Positions 24,209 to 31,557 of a stretch of 33,860 nucleotides of DNA are shown piece after piece. Position 1 is the stretch's first letter. The number at the start of each line of letters is the position of its first letter. The DNA comes from JAFDZV01 sp048594725 (GTDB taxonomy: Bacteria > Bacteroidota > Ignavibacteria > OLB7): positions 1 to 33,860 of the forward strand of contig JBMDXA010000123.1 in the NCBI GenBank assembly GCA_048594725.1, read 5' to 3'. The position numbers were made by a program, and so were the translations under genes. Under the pieces are notes generated by a model. That model made no database searches and was not told the origin of the DNA. It saw only the letters and a program-made list of their open reading frames with translations.

Positions 24209-24358
24209 CAAAAAAACATATCAACCTGTCCAGATCCTCATCCCCGCTGATATCCGCATTCCTCATCGTTACTCCATGCCTTCGTCATGAGGATTTCCCG
24301 GCCTCCCCTGAAAATGCCGGAGAAATTCCATCGCCTGCCGCGTTGCCTGCGCCGCGCC

Positions 24359-24559
24359 CTAATGCAGCCCGAGACAGCGGAGGATTTTAAACGCCGATTC
24401 CAGCGTGATGCTGGTCTTCCCCTGCTCGAAGCTGTTCACCGTCGGCCCGCTCACCCCTGCCAGCACCGCCAGCGCTTTCTGCGTGAGCTTCTGGTGCCTG
24501 CGGCGGCGGATCGCTTCTTCTACAACTTCTTCCCAATTGAGGCGAATGTTTCGTTCCAT
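24359..24559 (-). CDS. XRE-family helix-turn-helix regulator
   Basis: A 66-aa, single-domain Cro/C1-type DNA-binding protein: KLTQKALAVLAGVSGPTVN is the helix-turn-helix, then SFEQGKTSITLESAFKILRCLGL. Its size and the absence of any other domain resemble antitoxins or autorepressors of the HipB/HigA kind. It overlaps the end of an upstream small open frame by 40 bp in another frame, pointing to a two-gene operon. A perfect palindrome in front of that operon is a likely operator. No toxin of a known family is visible. Confidence 0.85.
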   Translation of the reverse strand: MERNIRLNWEEVVEEAIRRRRHQKLTQKALAVLAGVSGPTVNSFEQGKTSITLESAFKILRCLGLH

Positions 24560-24693
24560 CGTTTTTCCATGTGGTCGATGATCTTGTCTTTTATAAAGGC
24601 CGTGCCGGACCGTGCCTGGGCAACGGCATCCTTGGCGGCGGCGCGATTCCTCGCGAGCTGGTTGAATACATTAGTCAAATCCTTTTTACCCAC
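24520..24693 (-). CDS. Putative 57-aa basic helical protein upstream of the XRE regulator
   Basis: From a GTG at 24693 (AAGAAGG close upstream) this frame encodes 57 residues: GKKDLTNVFNQLARN, then AAAKDAVAQARSGTAFIKD and HMEKRWNETFASIGKKL. It is basic and strongly helical. Its end overlaps the XRE gene by 40 bp, as partners in toxin-antitoxin or regulator operons often do. The start could also be the TTG five codons later. No known family is recognised, and the call rests on position, composition and coupling. Confidence 0.45.
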   Translation of the reverse strand: MGKKDLTNVFNQLARNRAAAKDAVAQARSGTAFIKDKIIDHMEKRWNETFASIGKKL

Positions 24694-24714
24694 GCCTTCT
24701 TAGACCCCATTATG

Positions 24715-24730
24715 GTAAAATATATTTTAC
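24715..24730. promoter_or_regulatory. Perfect 16-bp palindrome, probable XRE operator
   Basis: GTAAAATATATTTTAC is its own reverse complement. It lies 22 bp upstream of the GTG of the small gene before the XRE regulator, in a local A+T-rich patch, where a dimeric repressor would autoregulate the operon. Confidence 0.6.
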
Positions 24731-25045
24731 TACTCTCACATAATAGGCCTTAGCGGTCAACTATGTTTAACTCCGTTTCTCCGGAAGGAAACCGCTGAGG
24801 CCAGCCCATCTCCTTTCTGCGCCTGAAAGCTCTCCCAGGGCGGAGACATTCCCCCCCTGTTCCAGCTGGCAGCGTTTGCAGCCTGGGTGCTTCGTTCTTG
24901 GGAGGAATGTTCCTGGGGGAAGTAGCAGAGGGGAGAGGAACGGCATTCCGGCTGATTCGCTCTCCCAGCCCCCGTGACCGATCGCCCCCTGGACCCCGGA
25001 CTCCCCGCCCCCCTGGACTCTCTCGTCTCTTTCCCCCGTTTTTCG

Positions 25046-25053
25046 TACCTTTG
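25046..25053 (+). promoter_or_regulatory. TAnnTTTG-type -7 promoter box for the transketolase genes
   Basis: TACCTTTG matches the Bacteroidota -7 consensus TAnnTTTG, 45 bp before the ATG. No TTTG is found at the expected -33 distance, so the assignment is tentative. Confidence 0.4.
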
Positions 25054-25098
25054 CCCCGATACATCCTTTCCGATCACTCCGATCAAGCTGTAATCGTC

Positions 25099-25941
25099 AT
25101 GCCGTTTACCAACGAACGTCACTCTCCTGAAAAACTCACCGAGATAGCCACCGAGATCCGCCGCGACATCATTCGCGCGCTGGTCGAGGCCGGCTCGGGC
25201 CACTCCGGTGGTCCCCTTGGCTCCTCCGATATCTTCGCCGTCCTCTACCTTGGCGGCGTCATGAACTACGATCCCGCGCAGCCGGATATGCCGGGGCGCG
25301 ACCGGTTCGTCCTCTCGGCCGGGCATATGTGCCCGGTGCTGTATGCAACGCTCGCCAACGCCGGGTTCTTCCCGAAGTCCGAGCTGCTCACCCTCCGGAA
25401 GTTCGGTACCCGCCTGCAGGGGCACCCCGCACGCGACATGAAGCTCCCCGGCATCGAGACCAGCAGCGGATCGCTCGGCCAGGGCCTCTCCATCGCCGTG
25501 GGCATGGCAATGGCCGACAAGCTCCTGGATAAGAACGGCGCCCGCGTCTACAGCCTCACCGGCGACGGCGAACTCCAGGAAGGATCGATCTGGGAAGCGG
25601 TGATGAGCGCCGCGCACTACGGCCTGGACAATTTCTGCATGATCGTGGACAACAACGATTGCCAGATCGACGGCCGTGTGCCGGACGTGATGGACATCTA
25701 CCCGCTGCGCGAGAAGTTCGAGTCGTTCAACTTCCACGTGATCGATGTGGACGGCCACGACGTGGCAGCCCTGCTGGCAGCCTTCGACGAGGCCAAGGCC
25801 ACTACCGGCAAGCCCACCTGCATCATCGCCAAGACCTACATGGGAGCAGGCGTCTCCTTTATGCAGGACCGCTACGAGTGGCACGGAAAGCCCCCCTCGG
25901 CGGAACAGGCGAAGACGGCACTTGAGGAGCTTGTACGTTAA
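25099..25941 (+). CDS. Transketolase, N-terminal (TPP-binding) subunit
   Basis: The 280-aa subunit carries the pyrophosphate-binding half of transketolase, which moves two-carbon units in the pentose phosphate pathway. It shows GSGHSGGPLGSSDIFAVLY, SSGSLGQGLSIAVGMAMA and the TPP/Mg motif GDGELQEGSIWEA...VDNND. The ATG at 25099 is preferred over upstream frames because the conserved RRDIIRALVEAGSGHSG start follows it. It needs the C-terminal half at 26452-27558 as partner. Such halves are normally adjacent, but here a four-helix-bundle gene lies between them. Confidence 0.96.
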   Translation: MPFTNERHSPEKLTEIATEIRRDIIRALVEAGSGHSGGPLGSSDIFAVLYLGGVMNYDPAQPDMPGRDRFVLSAGHMCPVLYATLANAGFFPKSELLTLRKFGTRLQGHPARDMKLPGIETSSGSLGQGLSIAVGMAMADKLLDKNGARVYSLTGDGELQEGSIWEAVMSAAHYGLDNFCMIVDNNDCQIDGRVPDVMDIYPLREKFESFNFHVIDVDGHDVAALLAAFDEAKATTGKPTCIIAKTYMGAGVSFMQDRYEWHGKPPSAEQAKTALEELVR

Positions 25942-25955
25942 CGAGCACCGAAGCG

Positions 25956-25977
25956 CTTAGTTCTTAGTGCTTAGAAC
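25956..25977. repeat. Left CTTAGTTCTTAG repeat of the four-helix-bundle cassette
   Basis: CTTAGTTCTTAGTGCTTAGAAC. Its first 12 bases (25956-25967) are the exact reverse complement of 26380-26391. It starts 15 bp after the transketolase N-subunit stop codon and ends just before the ribosome site of the four-helix-bundle gene. Confidence 0.75.
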
Positions 25978-25988
25978 ATGGAGACGGG

Positions 25989-26369
25989 ATGATCCGCACC
26001 AATTTCGAGCATCTGCAAGTGTATCAGCTCGCCGAGCAGCTCGCCGACGATGTCTGGCGAATAACGGCAGCATGGGAACGATTTGCACAGCAGACAGTGG
26101 GACGACAATTGGTGCGGGCATCCGACAGTATAGGAGCGAATATCGCGGAAGGGAGCGGCAGAGGTTCACTGAAGGATAATAGAAGATTTGTTCTGATGGC
26201 ACGAGGCTCTCTGTACGAGACCAAGCACTGGTTGCGGCGAGCCTATCAAAGGAATCTCTTATCAAGTGAACAGGTAGAACGGTTGAAATCGACTATCGAT
26301 CATCTCTCGCGTCTGTTGAACGGTTATCTCCGATCCATGAGGCAACCGCCCCCCTCCGAGCAGCCCTGA
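25989..26369 (+). CDS. Four-helix-bundle protein (23S rRNA-IVS / Avd-like family)
   Basis: The 126-aa protein matches the four-helix-bundle family first found in 23S rRNA intervening sequences and related to Avd of diversity-generating retroelements. It has FEHLQVYQLAEQLADDVW, then QLVRASDSIGANIAEGSGR, the signature RFVLMARGSLYETKHWL and a last helix VERLKSTIDHLSRLL. A purine-rich GGAGACGGG precedes the ATG. It lies between the two halves of transketolase and is bordered by CTTAGTTCTTAG-type inverted repeats, which looks like an inserted cassette. No reverse transcriptase or rRNA is near. Family members probably bind nucleic acid as pentamers; the function here is unknown. Confidence 0.92.
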   Translation: MIRTNFEHLQVYQLAEQLADDVWRITAAWERFAQQTVGRQLVRASDSIGANIAEGSGRGSLKDNRRFVLMARGSLYETKHWLRRAYQRNLLSSEQVERLKSTIDHLSRLLNGYLRSMRQPPPSEQP

Positions 26370-26378
26370 ACCGGCTCT

Positions 26379-26420
26379 TCTAAGAACTAAGGACCAAGCT
26401 CTAAGAACTACGATCTACGA
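26379..26420. repeat. Right CTAAGAACTAAG repeat array of the four-helix-bundle cassette
   Basis: Contains CTAAGAACTAAG (26380-26391), GGACCAAGCT, then CTAAGAACTACGATCTACG. It combines inverted copies of the left-hand words with variants (CTACGATCTACG). It starts 10 bp after the four-helix-bundle stop codon. Confidence 0.75.
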
Positions 26421-26451
26421 GAAATTTCCAACCAGGAACCATAGAGCAGTT

Positions 26452-27558
26452 ATGAACTTCGAACAATACGGCGCCAAGGCCACCCGCTTCGGTTTTGGTG
26501 AAGGGCTCGTCGAACTGGGCGAGCGCGATGAGCGGATCGTTGTGCTGGGAGGCGACATCACGTCCTCGGTGATGACCAACTATTTCAAGGATCGCTTCCC
26601 GGACCGGTTCTATTCGATGGGAATCGCCGAGCAGAACGCCACCACCGTGGCCGCCGGGCTTGCCCTCTCCGGAAAGATCCCCTTCTTCGCCAGCTACGGC
26701 GCCTTCTGCGCCCTGCGCAATGCCGACCAGCTCCGCATCTCGGTCTGCTATAACGAGGCCAATGTGAAGATCGGCGGCGGGCACTCCGGCATCTCGGTAG
26801 GCCCCGACGGCGCTACCCACCAGATTCTGGAGGATATCGCGTTCCTCCGCGCTCTGCCGCATATGACCCTGGTGGTCCCGTGCGATTACCTGGAAGCCCG
26901 CAAGGCTACCGTGGCGATCGGCGAGATGGACGGCCCGGCCTACATCCGCTTCGGCCGCGAGTCGGTCCCCTCCTTCACCCGCGAGGATACCCCGTTCCGT
27001 CTGGGCAAGGCCGAGACCTTCCGCGAAGGAACCGATGTGGCGATCATCGCCACCGGCTGCATGGTGTGGGAATCGCTCGTGGCGGCCGAGGAGCTTGCCA
27101 AGGAGGGCATCCAGGCCCGCGTCATCAACATGCACACGATCAAGCCGATCGATACCGAGGCGATCGTCAAGGCCGCCCGGGAGTGCGGCGCGGTGGTTAC
27201 CGCCGAGGAACATCAGATCATGGGGGGCATGGGCTCGGCCGTGGCACAGGTGGTGGTCAAGAACATGCCGGTGCCGATGGAGTTCGTGGGAGTGGCCGAT
27301 ACCTTCGGCGGCTCCGGCAAGCCGGATGAGCTGATGACCGCGTTCGGGCTGACCTCACAGGACGTCTACAACGGCGTCAAGAAGGTGCTGAAGCGCCGCA
27401 ACGGGGAGCTGAACGATATCCAGACGATGACCGATACGAGCTTCGAGGGACATCGCTCCCCCGGATATCCGAAGCCGAACGAGCTGTTCCCGCTGGAATC
27501 GCTGGTGGAGGCCGACAGGAAGATGGAGGAACCGGCCGGCGCCGCAAGCGCGCAGTAA
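26452..27558 (+). CDS. Transketolase, C-terminal (pyrimidine-binding) subunit
   Basis: This 368-aa subunit carries the pyrimidine-binding and C-terminal domains. Motifs include FYSMGIAEQNATTVAAGLAL (catalytic Glu), FFASYGAFCALRNADQLR, GGGHSGISVGPDGATHQ and MTLVVPCD. The last domain contains TDVAIIATGCMVWESL and RVINMHTIKPID. With the N-subunit it forms one active transketolase. A tail of about 45 residues beyond the usual end (after LKRRNGEL) is Pro/Glu-rich and unassigned. An intrinsic terminator follows. Confidence 0.95.
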   Translation: MNFEQYGAKATRFGFGEGLVELGERDERIVVLGGDITSSVMTNYFKDRFPDRFYSMGIAEQNATTVAAGLALSGKIPFFASYGAFCALRNADQLRISVCYNEANVKIGGGHSGISVGPDGATHQILEDIAFLRALPHMTLVVPCDYLEARKATVAIGEMDGPAYIRFGRESVPSFTREDTPFRLGKAETFREGTDVAIIATGCMVWESLVAAEELAKEGIQARVINMHTIKPIDTEAIVKAARECGAVVTAEEHQIMGGMGSAVAQVVVKNMPVPMEFVGVADTFGGSGKPDELMTAFGLTSQDVYNGVKKVLKRRNGELNDIQTMTDTSFEGHRSPGYPKPNELFPLESLVEADRKMEEPAGAASAQ

Positions 27559-27589
27559 ACCGGAACCGCCAAGGAAGAGACACAGGATC

Positions 27590-27627
27590 ACGGGGAGAGG
27601 CCATCGCGCTTCTCCCCGTTTCTTTTG
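27590..27627 (+). terminator. Intrinsic terminator of the transketolase genes
   Basis: ACGGGGAGA (27590-27598) pairs with TCTCCCCGT (27611-27619), followed by TTCTTTT. It lies about 30 bp past the stop codon. Confidence 0.85.
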
Positions 27628-27839
27628 CAGGCCCCGGAACCGCCAGCGCCCCCCCTGCGAGCGGCCTCTTCTATCATATCGATACCGTTTGCCTTTCGGA
27701 CCTTCCCCCCGCAAGCGGCATATTGCGAGGAGCCGGGAGGTGCGGAACTACTGCTGCGGCCTTCCCGATGCTACTTCGTTTTTGTGCTGCTCTCTGCCAG
27801 CAATGGCTTCCCCCCGTCCACACTTCTGCCCCCCTCTTG

Positions 27840-28211
27840 CTAGGCGGTAAGCACTTTTTCCGCAACCGCGCCTCCCGCCATACAGGCGCCGATCGAAAGC
27901 AGCACATTGAGCGCGATATTGCTCATCGCAAGAACGGTCTCCCCCCGCTCCATCAGGGTGACGGTTTCCAGCGAGAAGGCCGAGACGGTGGTGAAGCCGC
28001 CGCAGAATCCGGTTATCAGCAGCAGGCGCCCCCGTTCCGAATCGCTCAGCAGGGAGGCGGCCATGCCGATGAGAAACCCGCCAGCGACGTTGACGAGCAA
28101 CGTCCAGTAGGGGAACTGTCCGGGATATGCCCGGCTCATGGAGGCGACCAGATAGCGTAGCACACCGCCCGCGGCCGATCCGGCTGCGACGGCAAGGATA
28201 TTCAGAAGCAT
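27840..28211 (-). CDS. crcB: CrcB-family fluoride channel
   Basis: The 123-aa protein has four membrane helices and the family motifs GGVLRYLV, TLLVNVAGGFLIG (the conserved Asn) and GFCGGFTTVSAFSLE. CrcB/Fluc proteins are dual-topology fluoride channels that lower cytoplasmic fluoride. The start at 28211 fits family length. It is divergent from moaC, with only 16 bp between the start codons, which leaves no room for a fluoride riboswitch in its own untranslated leader unless that lies inside moaC. Only a single crcB gene is seen, consistent with a homodimer. Confidence 0.93.
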   Translation of the reverse strand: MLLNILAVAAGSAAGGVLRYLVASMSRAYPGQFPYWTLLVNVAGGFLIGMAASLLSDSERGRLLLITGFCGGFTTVSAFSLETVTLMERGETVLAMSNIALNVLLSIGACMAGGAVAEKVLTA

Positions 28212-28227
28212 ATTGAAAGGCCCGATA

Positions 28228-28704
28228 ATGTCCCGATTGACACATCTCGACGACCAGGGGAATGCCCGCATGGTCGATGTAAGCGCAAAGGAAAGTACGG
28301 AGCGGAGCGCTACCGCCGAAGCCTTCGTACGGCTTTCGCCGGAGGCATTCACGGCGCTGCGGGAGGGGAGCCTGAAAAAAGGGGACGCGCTGGGCACCGC
28401 CCGCATCGCCGGCATCATGGCGGCAAAACGCACCGATGAACTGATCCCGCTCTGCCATCCCCTCCCGATCAGCGGGGCAACTATCGCATTCGAACTCGAT
28501 GAGAATGCAACCACGGTACGGATCGAAGCCACTGTAAAAGTGGCTGCGCGCACCGGCGTGGAGATGGAGGCGCTTACGGCCGCATCGGTGGCCGCCCTGA
28601 CGGTGTACGATATGTGCAAAGCGGTAGACAAGGGGATCGTGATAGAAGGGGTGCGGCTTCTGGAGAAACAGGGGGGAAAATCGGGGGATTACCTCGCGCG
28701 CTGA
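28228..28704 (+). CDS. moaC: Cyclic pyranopterin monophosphate synthase MoaC
   Basis: MoaC makes cyclic pyranopterin monophosphate, the second step of molybdenum cofactor synthesis, with MoaA. The ATG at 28228 follows GAAAGG at a good distance and gives 158 aa, the family's usual length. Key residues are present: LCHPL with His77, KKGDALGTARIAGIMAAKRT, and YDMCKAVDKG with Asp128 and Lys131. A TTG at 28213 would add five residues but is less likely. No other moa gene is in the window. Confidence 0.96.
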   Translation: MSRLTHLDDQGNARMVDVSAKESTERSATAEAFVRLSPEAFTALREGSLKKGDALGTARIAGIMAAKRTDELIPLCHPLPISGATIAFELDENATTVRIEATVKVAARTGVEMEALTAASVAALTVYDMCKAVDKGIVIEGVRLLEKQGGKSGDYLAR

Positions 28705-28966
28705 GCGCTCCGCTCTTCATGCCGGGACAGTATCATGCCACCTCCGGCGCCCCGGTCCGGCGGGCGGATGCCGGCCATTGCCCTGCAAATCCGCCGGTGC
28801 TCTATCGCAGATCGTCAATCTCGTAGCTTCCTCGGCTCCTCTTCATTAGATTGATGAGGATGGCATCGAAACGTTTTTGGCATCGCATATGAAGGAGATT
28901 GCCATCTGCGCGGGTCCACCGACCGGGATCGTCCGGACCGGCAGCACAATCCAGGAATTTCTATCT

Positions 28967-29884
28967 ATGACAGAGATCGTACCGACTACGGTTCGAAGAA
29001 AGCGCAGTGGCCGTTCATGGCGTCTTCTGGCCGCGATGCTCGTGGCGTGCGCGCCGGTTGCAGCCCAGCCGGCGCTTCCATCGTTCGATATCGGAGCAAT
29101 GCCGGCTGCCCCCTCCCCTATCGCTCCGGAACAGATCCCGCTCCCGCAGTTCGCTCCCCCGATGCCGGGGGACGTGCTCAATCCCGATGCCCGCACCAAC
29201 ACGCCGAACCTGAAGCTCGGGGTGCGGCTGGGCATCAATCGCTCGGCCTATTCCAACGACCGGTATCTGAACAATGTTCTCCTGGATGTGGGGGAGGTAA
29301 GCGGCGAAACCGATATCTACGCATCGGCGGCCGGATTCGGCTATATGATCGGCGCCGATCTGGAATACCCCCTGAACCAGGGGCTCTCCCTGCTCCTCTC
29401 CGCCGAGTTCGATCACGTCACCTTCGGCTCCAGCGGCTCGGTGCAGGAGCCCTGCGTGGACCGCGACGGCCGCCGGCAGGGGAACAGCAACTCGATCCAC
29501 GATTTCCGCGCGGTGTTCAACTTCCTCAAGCTGGGAGGGGCCGCCAAGCTGAGCTTCTCCACCTGGTACCTTCTGGCCGGCCTTACCGCCGCCCATCCGG
29601 TCTCCACCTCGCTGGAACGAACCCGCCGTCTGGCCGGCGCCGATTGTTTCTTCCCCGATTCCAACGGCAGCCAGATCATCGAGGAGATGGGGGAGGTTCC
29701 AAGCCCCACACGCCTGCACTACGCGCTGCGGCTCGGGGGCGGTATGATCTACCGGATCACCAATGATCTTCAGTTTTCGCCGGAGCTGACGCTCGATTTC
29801 GGCTTTGGAGCAATCAACAAGTCGCCGAACTCCGATCTCGGTGTCTACGGCATCAGTGCCACATTCCGATACGATCTTCGATGA
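28967..29884 (+). CDS. Outer-membrane beta-barrel protein, coupled to a PorE-like OmpA lipoprotein
   Basis: ATG at 28967, with AGGAA upstream, gives 305 aa with a signal peptide ending in CAPVAAQ. A Pro-rich linker (PSPIAPEQIPLPQFAPP) precedes a barrel with strands such as LKLGVRLGINRSAY, GFGYMIGADLEYPL, SLLLSAEFDHVTFG and VYGISATFRYDL. The two cysteines (EPCVD, ADCFF) could bond in a loop. The stop overlaps the start of the next gene by 4 bp (ATGA). T9SS machinery often pairs a barrel (PorP type) with a peptidoglycan-binding OmpA protein, but PorP-specific motifs are not evident. Confidence 0.75.
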   Translation: MTEIVPTTVRRKRSGRSWRLLAAMLVACAPVAAQPALPSFDIGAMPAAPSPIAPEQIPLPQFAPPMPGDVLNPDARTNTPNLKLGVRLGINRSAYSNDRYLNNVLLDVGEVSGETDIYASAAGFGYMIGADLEYPLNQGLSLLLSAEFDHVTFGSSGSVQEPCVDRDGRRQGNSNSIHDFRAVFNFLKLGGAAKLSFSTWYLLAGLTAAHPVSTSLERTRRLAGADCFFPDSNGSQIIEEMGEVPSPTRLHYALRLGGGMIYRITNDLQFSPELTLDFGFGAINKSPNSDLGVYGISATFRYDLR

Positions 29885-31497
29885 GTGTACTCCGGACCCC
29901 GCTGCTCCCTCGTACGTCGGCCACGCCCTTTACTGCGGCGTACCGCCTGCGCACCGCCATGGCCCCCCTGCTGGTGGCCTGCGCCCTGCTGGCCGGCTGC
30001 GGCTCCTCCGGGAGCATCGCCAGACGCCCCCCGCGCCTTGGCCCCGACGAGGTGCGCACCACGAATACCACACTGACGCCGTTACGGGGGCTCAACTCCA
30101 AAGGGGATGATTTCGGCCTGACGATGCCGCTCGATACCTCCATCGTCTTCTTCACCTCGTCGCGAGGGGAGGAGTCCGGACAGCATACCATCTATTATTC
30201 GCGCCTGGGAGCCTCCGGCTGGGGAACGCCCTCCTCGGCCCCGGTCATCAATACCGCACAGAGCGACGGCACCCCCGCTATCACGCCCGGGGGGGAGGCC
30301 ATCTACTTCACCGGCTGCGATTACGGCTTCGGCGACTGCGATCTGTACCGGGCCACGGTAGGCCCGCGCGGCGCCGTTCCGGAGGAGACCATCCCCTGGT
30401 CCATTCCCACGAACCTGGGATTGCGGGTCAACGGGATCTACTGGGACTCCCAGCCCTGCATCTCCGCCGACGGCAGCGTCCTCTATTTCTCCAGCAACCG
30501 CCCCGGCGGCTTCGGCGGGCGCGATCTCTGGGTCTGCCGCCGCAACGAGGATGGCACCTGGGCCACGGCAATCAATGCGGGGGAGCGGATCAATACCTCG
30601 TTCGATGAGATCTCCCCCTGGCTCTCGCCGGACGGCCAGACCCTGTTTTTCAGCTCCAACGGCCGCCCCGGCATGGGAGGATACGATCTCTATGCGGCAA
30701 GCACGCAGCCCGGCGGCACCCTCGTGGAGCATCTCGGCCAGCCAATCAACAGCAACGCCGACGAGATAGCGTTCTCTCTTTCGGCCGACGGGCAGCGCGC
30801 CTTCATGGCATCCAACCGGAGCGGCGGCGAGGGGGGCTACGATCTCTATCAGCTCTCCCCGGTTCCCACCACGGTCGATCCGCTGATGGTGGTGCAGGGA
30901 TCGGTCAAGGGGCCGGACGGCAAGCCGATGCTCGCCGTTGTGCAGGTCACCGATCTGACATCCGATCTGGCGATGGGCACCTTTACCACCAACCCGGAGG
31001 ATGGGCTCTATACGATGATCCTGCCGCGCGGCTACAATTATTCGCTGACCGCCCAGGCGCCGGGATATCTCTTCAGCTCGCGCCAGGTGCTGGTTCCTCC
31101 GGATCTGGAGCAGGATGCGCGCAGAAGGATCGATTTCGATCTCCAGCCCATCAGCGGCGTCATCCGCCTGCTGGTCTTCTTCCCTCCCAACGAAGGGGGG
31201 CTTCAGCGGGAATCCCGGAGCGATCTGGATCGTGCGGCCTCGTTCCTGGCCGCCAACGACACCGTGACCGTGGAGATCGCCGGGCATACCGACAACAGCG
31301 GCGATGCCACCGCGGCCCTGGCCCTTTCGCGCGAACGGGCCCAGGCGGTGAAATCCTATCTGGTGGCAAACCGGATCAGCGGGGAGCGGATCAAGGTGGT
31401 GGGATATGGCGCCACCCAGCCGATCGCCTCCAACGATACCGAGGAGGGACGCGCCATGAACCGGCGTGTGGAGATGCGGATCGTGCAGCAGAAGTGA
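29881..31497 (+). CDS. PorE-like lipoprotein: PD40 propeller, CRD and OmpA domains
   Basis: The 538-aa lipoprotein has lipobox LLAGC (Cys40). A PD40 propeller covers about 60-330, with ITPGGEAIYFTGCDYG, VLYFSSNRPGGFGGRDLW, TLFFSSNGRPGMGGYDLY and RAFMASNRSGGEGGYDLY. A carboxypeptidase-regulatory-like domain follows (about 337-420; VVQGSVKGPDGKPMLAVVQV). Residues 424-538 form an OmpA C-terminal peptidoglycan-binding domain with EIAGHTDNSGD, LSRERAQAVKSYLV and NRRVEMRI. This order matches PorE of the type IX secretion system, but also other OmpA/PD40 proteins. The T9SS tails in this window give context. The 4-bp overlap with the barrel gene indicates coupled expression. Confidence 0.88.
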   Translation: MSVLRTPLLPRTSATPFTAAYRLRTAMAPLLVACALLAGCGSSGSIARRPPRLGPDEVRTTNTTLTPLRGLNSKGDDFGLTMPLDTSIVFFTSSRGEESGQHTIYYSRLGASGWGTPSSAPVINTAQSDGTPAITPGGEAIYFTGCDYGFGDCDLYRATVGPRGAVPEETIPWSIPTNLGLRVNGIYWDSQPCISADGSVLYFSSNRPGGFGGRDLWVCRRNEDGTWATAINAGERINTSFDEISPWLSPDGQTLFFSSNGRPGMGGYDLYAASTQPGGTLVEHLGQPINSNADEIAFSLSADGQRAFMASNRSGGEGGYDLYQLSPVPTTVDPLMVVQGSVKGPDGKPMLAVVQVTDLTSDLAMGTFTTNPEDGLYTMILPRGYNYSLTAQAPGYLFSSRQVLVPPDLEQDARRRIDFDLQPISGVIRLLVFFPPNEGGLQRESRSDLDRAASFLAANDTVTVEIAGHTDNSGDATAALALSRERAQAVKSYLVANRISGERIKVVGYGATQPIASNDTEEGRAMNRRVEMRIVQQK

Positions 31498-31557
31498 GGG
31501 AACAGAGTATCTGCCCTAAGCGCTCGATAGAAACTTCAGTGGCTGAGAGCCGATGAA

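Larger units (their letters stand above)
24694..25098. other. Promoter region between the XRE operon and the transketolase genes
   Basis: About 400 bp with two divergent promoters. It has the operator-like palindrome at 24715-24730 for the XRE operon and a TACCTTTG box at 25046-25053 for transketolase. The middle is C-rich and encodes no supported protein. Confidence 0.6.

Noticed and set aside
25989..26369. Diversity-generating retroelement (Avd role for the four-helix-bundle protein)
   Set aside because: No reverse transcriptase, template repeat/variable repeat pair with adenine changes, or C-type-lectin target gene is seen in the window.
28211..28300. Fluoride riboswitch before crcB
   Set aside because: Only 16 bp of non-coding DNA lie upstream before moaC begins, and no crcB-motif sequence was recognised there.
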